From Kribbella pittospori (GTDB lineage: Bacteria; Actinomycetota; Actinomycetes; Propionibacteriales; Kribbellaceae): 64,000 nt of DNA. The number at the start of each line of letters is the position of its first letter. Positions within the stretch are counted from its first letter, which is position 1. The notes under the pieces are model-generated. The model was not told the origin of the DNA. It did no database searches and was given only the letters and a program-made list of their open reading frames with translations. A program made the translations under genes and the position numbers. Location: NCBI RefSeq assembly GCF_004331465.1, contig NZ_SJKB01000001.1, positions 372,001 through 436,000 on the forward strand. The letters are read 5' to 3'. Below are positions 24,664 through 32,408 of the stretch, one piece after another.

Positions 24664-25548
24664 TCAGGCGGCGTAGTCGCGGAGGTGGTGGTGGGCTCGG
24701 CGGCGCAGCTGGCGGAGGGCTTCTCGTTCGAGGGTGCGGACCTGGTCAGGAGGGAGGCTGAGTTGGCTGGCGGTCTCATCGATAGTGCTCGGTGTGTGGC
24801 CGCCCAGCCCGTAGCGGCGGTGGAGGACGGCTTGGTGCAGATCGTCAAGGAACTCCAGGTGATAGGCGATGTCCCGGCGGAGGCCGGCGTGCAGCACGAC
24901 GGACTCGTCGTCGATCACAGGTTCGGAGTCGTCCAGATCGAGGGTCTCCGGATGGATCCGCCACGCCTGGGCGCGTTCCACCCGAGCCACCGACAGGCCG
25001 GTCTCCGTAGCGAGCTCTTGAGTGGTGGGATCGCGGCCGAGGGTCTGGGTGAGCTCGTGCCGGATCGATGCCAGCCGCCCGGAGTCCGTGTACGCCTGGG
25101 CAGGCATCCGGACCAGCCGCGAGCGGTCGGAGATCGCCCGCCCGATCGCCTGGCGGATCCACCAGATCGCGTACGTCGAGAACCGGTGGCCGAGGCGGTG
25201 GTCGAACCGCTCGACCGCCCGCATCAACCCGATGTTGCCTTCCTGGATCAGATCGAGCAGCGAGATGCCCTTCCCGGTGTACCGCCGGGCCAGCGACACC
25301 ACCAGCCGCAGGTTGCACTCGATCATCCGCCGCCACGACTGCTTGCCGAGCGCGACCACCTGCTGCAGGTCGGCCGGGTCGTGCCGGCCCTGGTCGCCGG
25401 CCAGACGCTCCGCCGCGAGCAGCCCGGCCTCGATCCAGTACGAGAGCTCCTTCACCTCCTCCAGAGTCAGTAGTTCGTGGTTCCCGATGTCGCGCAGGTA
25501 GGCGACCAGTGCGGTCCGGTCAGCCGGCTCGCAGTCCAGTTCAGCCAT
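24664..25548 (-). CDS. Sigma-70 family RNA polymerase sigma factor, group 2 (HrdB-related)
   Basis: 294 residues from ATG 25548, with AGAGGGGAA upstream. Region 1.2 (LVAYLRDIGNHELLTLEEV) is followed by region 2 (LRLVVSLARRYTGKGISLLD, LIQEGNIGLMRAVERFD, FSTYAIWWIRQAI), region 3 and region 4 with LSLPPDQVRTLEREALRQLR. The long N-terminal region 1.1 of the primary factor is absent, so this is a non-essential relative of the HrdC/HrdD or SigB type that recognises near-consensus promoters. No anti-sigma factor gene is adjacent. Confidence 0.93.
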   Translation of the reverse strand: MAELDCEPADRTALVAYLRDIGNHELLTLEEVKELSYWIEAGLLAAERLAGDQGRHDPADLQQVVALGKQSWRRMIECNLRLVVSLARRYTGKGISLLDLIQEGNIGLMRAVERFDHRLGHRFSTYAIWWIRQAIGRAISDRSRLVRMPAQAYTDSGRLASIRHELTQTLGRDPTTQELATETGLSVARVERAQAWRIHPETLDLDDSEPVIDDESVVLHAGLRRDIAYHLEFLDDLHQAVLHRRYGLGGHTPSTIDETASQLSLPPDQVRTLEREALRQLRRRAHHHLRDYAA

Positions 25549-25708
25549 CCGTTCCCCTCTCTCCTGCCCAAGAGAGTGCCGCGATTCGGCCGCCCGGAAC
25601 GGACTGACTTTCCGTCGGTGGATAACTACGCGACGTCACCGCGGGCCTGTGGATGAACACCGGCCGCCACTGCAACAGAGCCGTATGATGCCCGCCGGAG
25701 AAGGAGAT

Positions 25709-26215
25709 TCAGGACCAAGCAGGGTACGACGACGCCACCTCGGCGTACCGGTCCGACCAGTTGGGCACCGCAGCCCCCGCCAGATGCGCGTCCAGGCGGT
25801 CGAAGAAGGCATGCGTGCCAGGCATGAACCCCTGGGCATTCGTGACCGACAGGCCGGTGTGGGTGAAGGTCAGCAGGGTCCCGTCACCGTCCACGGACAG
25901 TTCGTACCGCACGACACTGTCCTCGACGATGCGCTGGTGCCACTCGTGCTCGAACACGTGCGGCGGGTCCCACACGAGGATGCGGCCTGTCAGGCGCTTG
26001 GCGTCGGGTGCGGCCGGTGGCTCGTCCGGCATCATCTCGATCGTGCCGCCGCTGCGCCCGTCGATCACGGTCTCGCCGAACCAGGCCTTGCGTTCCAGCG
26101 GATCGGTGAGCGCGGCCCACACAGCGTCGATCGGATGCGGCAGGTGGCGCCGGAACGTCATCGTCGCGCGGTCGCCGTCGATGATCAGGTCGCCGTAGCG
26201 GTCTTGCGTGGTCAT
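25709..26215 (-). CDS. SRPBCC/AHSA1-domain protein
   Basis: 168 residues. The START-like fold of the AHSA1 group is indicated by FRRHLPHPIDAVWAALTDPL near residue 20, KAWFGE, and the C-terminal WSDRYAEV. Such proteins have a ligand cavity. Its start overlaps the stop of the ArsR-type regulator by four bases, the common ArsR/AHSA1 couple in actinobacteria, where the regulator controls the partner. Confidence 0.9.
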   Translation of the reverse strand: MTTQDRYGDLIIDGDRATMTFRRHLPHPIDAVWAALTDPLERKAWFGETVIDGRSGGTIEMMPDEPPAAPDAKRLTGRILVWDPPHVFEHEWHQRIVEDSVVRYELSVDGDGTLLTFTHTGLSVTNAQGFMPGTHAFFDRLDAHLAGAAVPNWSDRYAEVASSYPAWS

Positions 26216-26532
26216 TCGGTGGGCTCCTTCTGGTTGTCGGCCAAGTGGTTCTCGAGGGCGTCGAGGTGCCGCGGCCAGTACCTGCGGTAGCGGCTGATCC
26301 AGTTCTCGATCTCGATCAGGCGGTCGGCGCGCAGCGCGTAGATCCGGCGCTGACCGTCCGGCCGGACATCGACCAGACCGACCTCGCGGAGGATCCGCAG
26401 GTGCCGCGAGACCGCCGGCTGGGTGAGCTTGTGCAGGTGCGCGACCAGCTCACCGGCCGGCCGCTCGCGTTCGGACAGCAGGTCCAGCAGTTCCCGCCGG
26501 CTCGGCTCGGCGATCGCCTCGAAGACGTCCAT
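26212..26532 (-). CDS. ArsR-family transcriptional regulator
   Basis: 106 residues, a single winged helix: IAEPSRRELLDLLSERERPA, LTQPAVSRHLRILREVGLV as recognition helix and wing, then RRIYALRADRL. No metal-binding cysteine box is present, so it belongs to the non-metal ArsR group. It is coupled to the SRPBCC gene. The 100-bp gap to the divergent exonuclease gene holds a GTATATAC palindrome and CACTT-C-AAGTG, candidate operators. Confidence 0.92.
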   Translation of the reverse strand: MDVFEAIAEPSRRELLDLLSERERPAGELVAHLHKLTQPAVSRHLRILREVGLVDVRPDGQRRIYALRADRLIEIENWISRYRRYWPRHLDALENHLADNQKEPTE

Positions 26533-26549
26533 GCCGAGAAGTATTACAG

Positions 26550-26573
26550 CAAGCGTATATACACTTCAAGTGA
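26550..26573. promoter_or_regulatory. Palindromes upstream of the ArsR-type gene
   Basis: GTATATAC (about 26556-26563) and CACTTCAAGTG (about 26564-26574) are adjacent self-complementary sequences within 45 bp upstream of the regulator's start. ArsR dimers usually bind such sites over their own promoter. Confidence 0.45.
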
Positions 26574-26636
26574 TATGTCTCTGAGCCTACAACAACGGGG
26601 CTGAAATGGTCCGTCCCGAGGTCTACCGTTGGCCGG

Positions 26637-27506
26637 GTGCGAGTGGCTACCTGGAACGTGAACTCGGTCAAGCAGCGGTTGCCCCGGTTGCTGGGGTGGC
26701 TGGACGAACGGCAACCGGATGTGGTGTGCCTGCAGGAGACGAAGCTGGCGAACGACGCCTTCACCGCGTTGCTCGGTGATGAGTTGGCCGGCCGCGGCTA
26801 CGAGACGGCTCTGTACGGCGAGGTGCAGTGGAACGGCGTAGCCCTGCTCTCCAAGGTCGGTCTCGAGGACGTGGTGACCGGCGTCGCCGGCGCGCCGGGC
26901 TTCCCCGATCCCGAGGCTCGCGCCGTCGCAGCGACCTGCGGTGGCATCCGGATCCACTCGCTCTACGTTCCGAACGGGCGCACCCCGGACTCCGATCACT
27001 ACCACTACAAGCTCGCCTGGCTGGCCGCTCTACGCGACGTGATCGCCGCCGGTCCCGCCGACCAGATCGTCTGTGGTGATATGAACATCGCCCCGACCGA
27101 CGCCGACGTCTTCGACCCAGCGGCGTACGTCGGTGAGACCCACGTGACCGCGCCGGAGCGACAGGCGCTGGCCGACCTGATGAGCGCCAAGGGCCTGCAC
27201 GATGTCGTCCGCGATCGGTGGCCGGACAACCGCGTTTTCAGCTACTGGGACTACCGCGCCGGCATGTTCCACCAGGACCTCGGCATGCGGATCGACCTGA
27301 TGCTCGCCACTGATCCGGTCGCCGACCGGGTGAAGGCGGCATGGATCGATCGCAAGGCCCGCAAGGGCACCGGTCCGAGCGACCACGCGCCCGTGATCAT
27401 CGACCTCGATGTCGCGCCCGACGGCGATATCGGCCCGGTCGTGCCACCGCCGTCCGCGCCGCGGACCGGCCGCAAGTCCACCACCAAGCTTCCCCAGAAT
27501 CGCTGA
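26637..27506 (+). CDS. xth: Exodeoxyribonuclease III
   Basis: 289 residues from GTG 26637. Endonuclease/exonuclease/phosphatase fold with the ExoIII motifs: ATWNVNSVKQRLP, CLQETKL (metal-binding glutamate), SLYVPNGR, GDMNIAPTD, FSYWDYRAGMF, RIDLMLAT and GPSDHAPVI with the catalytic histidine. It acts as apurinic/apyrimidinic endonuclease and 3'-5' exonuclease in base-excision repair in the cytoplasm. The last 30 residues are a proline-rich tail. The next gene's ATG overlaps its stop (TGATG). Confidence 0.95.
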   Translation: MRVATWNVNSVKQRLPRLLGWLDERQPDVVCLQETKLANDAFTALLGDELAGRGYETALYGEVQWNGVALLSKVGLEDVVTGVAGAPGFPDPEARAVAATCGGIRIHSLYVPNGRTPDSDHYHYKLAWLAALRDVIAAGPADQIVCGDMNIAPTDADVFDPAAYVGETHVTAPERQALADLMSAKGLHDVVRDRWPDNRVFSYWDYRAGMFHQDLGMRIDLMLATDPVADRVKAAWIDRKARKGTGPSDHAPVIIDLDVAPDGDIGPVVPPPSAPRTGRKSTTKLPQNR

Positions 27507-28627
27507 TGCGTCGCCTGGTCGCGGCCATCGCGCTGATGGCAGTCCTCGCCGCGTGCAGCGGGGAGAAGAAGCAGCCACCGGCACCGCCCGCGGTGGCCTG
27601 GTCGAAGGTCGACGTCGGCTCGGAGCCCGTCGCACTCCGGGCGTACGGCGATCAACTGCTGATCGGCCTGCGGAATCGCGGCGCCAAGGTCGTCCCGGGT
27701 CTCGTCCTCCTCGACCAGGGGAAACAGACCCCGATCGCGATCAAGCCGAACCCGGCGAGCCCGTACGCCTACGAAGCGGTCTGGTACTCGATCGCCTACG
27801 ACGGCAAGCACCTCCTCGCCCTCGGCGGCGCGTCGGGTGGCGCGCACTCGAACACCCGCTGGACCGTGTGGACGGGCTCGGTCGCCGGCGGCCTGATCGA
27901 GCGCCCGCAGGTCTTCTGGACCTTCGGCGGGCAGGACGCGGGCGACCTGTTCTCGGCCGTCATCACCTCGTCCGGCGGCCGCGCCCTCCTCGGATCCTGG
28001 GGCGGGGTCGAGACCGGCAACGACGCGACCGTCTGGCTGCCGCAGGGCGACGCCAAGTGGAACCGGCTGAGCTCGGCGAAGACCGCCCTGCAGAGTACGC
28101 CGTCCCTCCTCGTCGGGCCGGGCTTCGGGACGACGCTCGGCAAGAGCGTCGTGTTCGTCGGCTCCCAGGTGCGGCTCGCGCCGAACGTGGTCGCGCAGGA
28201 GGCCGCGGTCTGGCGATCGGCCGACCTCAACCAGGGCTGGACCCGGATCGTCCTGCCGGATCCCGGCAACCGCAGCCAGGCCAACACCGCGACCTGCAGC
28301 AAGGACTGCGTGATCTCCGGCTACGTGGACGGGAAGCTGGCGATCTGGCGGCTCGGTGCCGACGGCAAGGCGCAACGGCTCCAGGGGGTGCCGTCGATCC
28401 CGGTCGGCGACAAGGACAAGCTGCCGCCGCCGATCGTCGACGGTGACAAGATCGTCCAGATCGTTGCTCAGGACAACAAGGTGAAGGTTGTCACCGGGAA
28501 CGGCGGCAGCTGGACGGTCCAGGAGTCGAGCGGTCCGCAGGGCCTGGTGACCGACGCAGCGGTCACCCAGGACCACAAGGTCTACCTCATCGCCGGCACG
28601 ACGTTGTGGGAGACCACGCTCAGCTGA
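27506..28627 (+). CDS. Secreted lipoprotein of unknown function
   Basis: 373 residues from ATG 27506. The signal peptide MRRLVAAIALMAVLAACSGE ends in a lipobox (LAAC), so the mature protein is anchored outside the membrane by its cysteine. The rest is beta-rich with repeated tryptophan-containing strands (WTVWTGSVAGG, WRSADLNQGWTRIVLP, WRLGADGKA), suggesting a propeller-like fold. It is translationally coupled to the exonuclease gene. It ends eight bases into the convergent DUF664 gene. Confidence 0.85.
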   Translation: MRRLVAAIALMAVLAACSGEKKQPPAPPAVAWSKVDVGSEPVALRAYGDQLLIGLRNRGAKVVPGLVLLDQGKQTPIAIKPNPASPYAYEAVWYSIAYDGKHLLALGGASGGAHSNTRWTVWTGSVAGGLIERPQVFWTFGGQDAGDLFSAVITSSGGRALLGSWGGVETGNDATVWLPQGDAKWNRLSSAKTALQSTPSLLVGPGFGTTLGKSVVFVGSQVRLAPNVVAQEAAVWRSADLNQGWTRIVLPDPGNRSQANTATCSKDCVISGYVDGKLAIWRLGADGKAQRLQGVPSIPVGDKDKLPPPIVDGDKIVQIVAQDNKVKVVTGNGGSWTVQESSGPQGLVTDAAVTQDHKVYLIAGTTLWETTLS

Positions 28628-29120
28628 GCAGCCCCCGGACGTACGCCGCCTGTCCGATGTGCTCGAGGTCGTCGCCGATCACGCTGACCAGCCGCACGCC
28701 CATCGTCACCGGCGGCGTCCAGTTCCGGTCGACGATCTTGTCGAGATCGTCGTCGGTGACCAGCCGCAGGAACTCCAGCGTCCGCGCGTGCACGGCGTCG
28801 TAGTACCCGGTCAGCAACTCGGCCGACAGCTGCACCTGCCCGACCTGCTCGGAGGTGTGCCCGTAGCCGGTGTCGGCGGGATCGAACGGCAGCCCGAGGC
28901 GCTCGTGCCACCCGTCAGCGGTCAGGACCTGCTCGTACCCACCCACGCCGGCGACGTGGTCGTCCTGGATCCGGGTCAGGTGCCAGACCAGCCAGGCGAT
29001 CGAGTTCGCCGAGTCGCCCGGCCGGGTCGCGAGCGTCTTCTCGTCCAGCCCGTCGACCACCCCGTGCACTTCCTCCTGGATCCGGCTGTATGCGTCGATC
29101 AGCAGTTCACTTGTGTTCAT
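28620..29120 (-). CDS. DinB-like DUF664 protein
   Basis: 166 residues. A four-helix bundle of the DinB/DUF664 type with the metal-ligand histidines in WLVWHLTRIQDDH and near the end in DLEHIGQAAYVRG. In actinobacteria this superfamily includes mycothiol-dependent enzymes, which may apply here. It is convergent with the lipoprotein gene. Confidence 0.88.
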   Translation of the reverse strand: MNTSELLIDAYSRIQEEVHGVVDGLDEKTLATRPGDSANSIAWLVWHLTRIQDDHVAGVGGYEQVLTADGWHERLGLPFDPADTGYGHTSEQVGQVQLSAELLTGYYDAVHARTLEFLRLVTDDDLDKIVDRNWTPPVTMGVRLVSVIGDDLEHIGQAAYVRGLLS

Positions 29121-29194
29121 GGACAGCCACCGTAGTCCCCACTGCCGACAGTTCTAAGGTGGTCGCAGCAAGTCCGGACAAATGAGGAGCAACT

Positions 29195-30226
29195 GTGGAA
29201 CACCGCACTCTGGGCGCCAGCGGAGCGATCGTCTCGACCTACGCGCTCGGCACCATGACGTTCGGCAATGAGACCGACGAAGCCGGCGCGCACGCGCAGC
29301 TGGACCGGTACGTCGCCGCCGGCGGCAACTTCATCGACACCGCGGACGTCTACACCGCCGGTGTCTCCGAGGAGATCGTCGGCAGCTGGCTGGCGAAGAG
29401 CAGCGCCCGCGACGACGTCGTCGTCGCCACCAAGGGCCGGTTCCCGACCGGCGACACCCCGAACGACGTCGGCACCTCCCGCCGTCACCTCCGCCGCGCC
29501 CTCGACGCGTCCCTGAACCGGCTCGGCGTCGACCACATCGACCTGTACCAGTTGCACGCCTGGGACCCGGTCACCCCGCTCGACGAGACCCTCGGCTTCC
29601 TCGAGGACGCCGTACGCGCGGGCAAGATCGGGTACGGCGGTCTGTCCAACTTCACCGGCTGGCAGTTGCAGAAGGCCTGCGACCTGATCGACCGCCGGGG
29701 CTGGTCGCGGCTCGTCACGCTGCAGCCGCAGTACAACCTGCTGGTGCGCGAGATCGAGTGGGAGATCGTCCCGGCCGCACAGGAGAACGGGCTCGGCCTG
29801 CTGCCGTGGTCGCCGCTCGGCGGTGGCTGGCTGACCGGGAAGTACTCGTTCGACGAGGAGCCGACCGGCGCCACCCGCCTCGGTGAGAACCCGGACCGTG
29901 GTGTCGAGTCCTGGCGTCGGCGCAGCACCAACCAGCGCGTCCGCGACGTGGTCGACGCGGTCCGCGAGATCGCGACCGCGCGTGGCAACTCGATGGCGCA
30001 GGTCGCCCTGGCCTGGCTGGTCGACCGCCCGGCGGTCACCTCGGTGATCCTCGGTGCCCGGACGATCGAGCAGCTCGACGACAACCTGGCTGCTGCCGAC
30101 CTGCACCTGACCGCGGACGAGACCGAGAAGCTCAACCAGGCCAGCGATCCGGGCGCGGCGGACTACCCGTACGGCGGCCCGGGCGTCGCGCAGCGGGGTC
30201 GTCCGATCACGGGTGGGCGCGCCTGA
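29195..30226 (+). CDS. Aldo/keto reductase
   Basis: 343 residues from GTG 29195, preceded by GAGGAG. A TIM-barrel AKR with the catalytic tetrad in FIDTADVYTAG (Asp, Tyr), VVATKGR (Lys) and LYQLHAWD (His). The NADPH-binding region follows near residue 280 (SVILGARTIEQLDDNL). It belongs to the YhdN/AKR-superfamily class common in actinobacteria; the substrate is unknown. It overlaps the convergent gene at its 3' end by 20 bp. Confidence 0.93.
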   Translation: MEHRTLGASGAIVSTYALGTMTFGNETDEAGAHAQLDRYVAAGGNFIDTADVYTAGVSEEIVGSWLAKSSARDDVVVATKGRFPTGDTPNDVGTSRRHLRRALDASLNRLGVDHIDLYQLHAWDPVTPLDETLGFLEDAVRAGKIGYGGLSNFTGWQLQKACDLIDRRGWSRLVTLQPQYNLLVREIEWEIVPAAQENGLGLLPWSPLGGGWLTGKYSFDEEPTGATRLGENPDRGVESWRRRSTNQRVRDVVDAVREIATARGNSMAQVALAWLVDRPAVTSVILGARTIEQLDDNLAAADLHLTADETEKLNQASDPGAADYPYGGPGVAQRGRPITGGRA

Positions 30227-30815
30227 ACGGCGATCGCTCCACAGCCTTGCGGAGAGCGGCGTACGACGCGACCAGCGCGCGCCGCTCTGCCGCGAGGAGC
30301 GGGTCGTCGTGGTCGCATCCGGCTCGGACCCAGCGGTCGGAGAGGTCCATCGCCTCGACACGCTTCAAAGCTGCGGGCCGGATCGCCTCCGGATCGGCGT
30401 CGTACACGTAGGAATAGAGGTCGACCAGCGCGGCCGCCAGTTGGTCAGTTGTGACCGCATCGTCGTGCTGGTGGGCGCGATGAATGCGCCACCACTCGAC
30501 CTCCAGCCGGGCCGCCCGCGCCGGGTCGAGCGGCAACTCGCCGTCCTGGGCGACAAGCTCGTAGAAGCGGCGCATGTACGCGCGGGCCGCGTCCGGCTGG
30601 TTGTCGGGGTACGGTGCCCATAACTGGTTGGCGCGCAGTACGAACCATGCTCCGGCCAGGGTCCGGCGGGGTGACATACCGAATGCGGCGGCGACCATTC
30701 CGACGGAGGCGCTGAGGAAACTCCGCCATTCGTGGCGGTAGTACGCGGCCCAGGCGTCGGTCTCGCGATTGCCGACAACCACCGGGTCGAAGGACCGTGG
30801 ACCTGTCGCAGGCAT
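30207..30815 (-). CDS. Conserved actinobacterial protein of unknown function
   Basis: 202 residues from ATG 30815, with GGAGG 8 bases upstream. A helical soluble protein; RHEWRSFLSASVGMV and ARAYMRRFYELVA are notable. It has no motif of known function. It is divergent from the DUF5995 gene, with only 26 bp between the starts, so the two share a promoter region. Confidence 0.75.
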   Translation of the reverse strand: MPATGPRSFDPVVVGNRETDAWAAYYRHEWRSFLSASVGMVAAAFGMSPRRTLAGAWFVLRANQLWAPYPDNQPDAARAYMRRFYELVAQDGELPLDPARAARLEVEWWRIHRAHQHDDAVTTDQLAAALVDLYSYVYDADPEAIRPAALKRVEAMDLSDRWVRAGCDHDDPLLAAERRALVASYAALRKAVERSPFRRAHP

Positions 30816-30841
30816 GACCCCCTCCTCCACAGGAGACCCCG

Positions 30842-31585
30842 ATGAACGATGGTAGTCCCGTGGCCGGCGTCATCGCCCGGATGCAGCAGCGGCTGGACGA
30901 GCTGCCGGACGACCTGGCCCACCGCCGGATCTTCCTCAGCACCTATCTCCGCACCACCCGAGCCGTTGGTGACGCCATCGATCTGGCGCGGTTCGAGGAC
31001 CCGGCCTGGGTCGAGGACTGGGACGTGAAGTTCGCCGAGCTCTACCTGGAGGCCCACGATGCCGCCCTGAAGCCAGGCGCTCGGGTGTCACGTCCGTGGC
31101 GGCTGGCCTTCGACGCGCCGGCCGATATCCCGGCGCTGCGTCACGTGCTGCTCGGCATCAACGCGCACGTCAACTACGACCTCCCGCAGGCGCTCCTCGC
31201 GGTGATCAGCGACGCGGACTTCACCGACCCCTACCTGATGGAGCGACGGCGCCGCGACCATGAGCGGATCGACGGTGTGCTGGCCCAACGCGTCAGTGCG
31301 GAGGACGACGAACTCGGTGGTGCTCGGAGTCTGCTCGACCAGGTGCTGACGCCGCTCAACCGGCTGTCCTCGCGGCGCTTCCTGCGTGAGTCCCGGCAGA
31401 AGGTGTGGCACAACACCGTCGAGCTGCAGCACGCACGCAAGCAAGGACCACACGCGTACGCGACCCGTCTGGCGGAGCTGGAGCTGCTCAGCGCCGCCAA
31501 GATCGCCGATCTGCTACGTCCCGGACAAGTCCTGCTCCGTCTGGCCGTCACAGGCTTCGGTGTGACTCTGCCACCACCGGTTTAA
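30842..31585 (+). CDS. DUF5995-family protein
   Basis: 247 residues from ATG 30842, with AGGAG upstream. The family signature is the histidine-rich helical core: LARFEDPAWVEDWDVKFAELY, then HVLLGINAHVNYDLPQALL and VWHNTVEL. It may bind metal, but the function is unknown. The stop overlaps the convergent M50 gene by four bases. Confidence 0.85.
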   Translation: MNDGSPVAGVIARMQQRLDELPDDLAHRRIFLSTYLRTTRAVGDAIDLARFEDPAWVEDWDVKFAELYLEAHDAALKPGARVSRPWRLAFDAPADIPALRHVLLGINAHVNYDLPQALLAVISDADFTDPYLMERRRRDHERIDGVLAQRVSAEDDELGGARSLLDQVLTPLNRLSSRRFLRESRQKVWHNTVELQHARKQGPHAYATRLAELELLSAAKIADLLRPGQVLLRLAVTGFGVTLPPPV

Positions 31586-32286
31586 CCCGGCAGTACTCCG
31601 GACCACACCACTCCGAGCGCCAGACATCCCAACGTGACCAGACCGAACACGCCGACCCACATCAATGCGGGTACGCCGGTCAGCCGCCGCAGCTGATCCG
31701 CATCGGAGCTACGGCCTTGCCCGTAGCGGCGTGAGTGCTGCAATTCGAGTACGGCGCGAGGCGCGGCCAGCAACAGGAACCAGGTCAGCAGATAGGCGAA
31801 TGCGGACTGGACCGACGGTGAGCCCCACCAGGAGATGCCGAACACAAGGGCGCCGAAGACAACGACCGACCAGAGGCCGTAGAGATTGCGGATCTGCAGC
31901 AGCAGAATCAGCAGTGCGACCAGCAGACCCCAGAGCATCGCAACGGCGTACCCGCGGCTCAGGACGAACGCAGCGGCGAGGCCGAAGAGGGCAGGCCCGG
32001 GGTAACCGGCCAGCAGTACGGCGATCATGCCCGGACCGGTCGGGTGGCCGCGCGACACGGTGACTCCGGACGTGTCGGAGTGCAGTCTGATCCCGGCCAG
32101 CTTCCGTCCGACCAGTGCGGCGATCAGTCCGTGCGCACCCTCGTGCGCGATCGTCACGACCTGGCGCGTCAGATGCCACAACGGCCGGAAGCCGATCAGC
32201 ACCAGTGCGACGACACCGGTCCCGATCACCAGTCGCAGCGACGGATCCGGCTGTGCCGACGTGATGCTGTCCCAGAACTCAGTCAC
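31582..32286 (-). CDS. M50-family membrane metalloprotease-like protein
   Basis: 234 residues. HEGAH near residue 49 is an HExxH zinc site inside the membrane, in the layout of M50B peptidases (site-2 protease relatives). Five to six membrane segments follow. No PDZ domain is present, so this is the short actinobacterial form whose substrates are unknown. Confidence 0.85.
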   Translation of the reverse strand: MTEFWDSITSAQPDPSLRLVIGTGVVALVLIGFRPLWHLTRQVVTIAHEGAHGLIAALVGRKLAGIRLHSDTSGVTVSRGHPTGPGMIAVLLAGYPGPALFGLAAAFVLSRGYAVAMLWGLLVALLILLLQIRNLYGLWSVVVFGALVFGISWWGSPSVQSAFAYLLTWFLLLAAPRAVLELQHSRRYGQGRSSDADQLRRLTGVPALMWVGVFGLVTLGCLALGVVWSGVLPG

Positions 32287-32408
32287 CCGCCCATCCTTGC
32301 AGCCCAGTGGTCAACTCCCGGCAGGGCAGGACGTTGACATCGCCAGATGCGCGGACGACGGTTGAGGGATCGCGGCCCGGGGAGGGGCCGCCGCATTGGG
32401 GGCGCGAC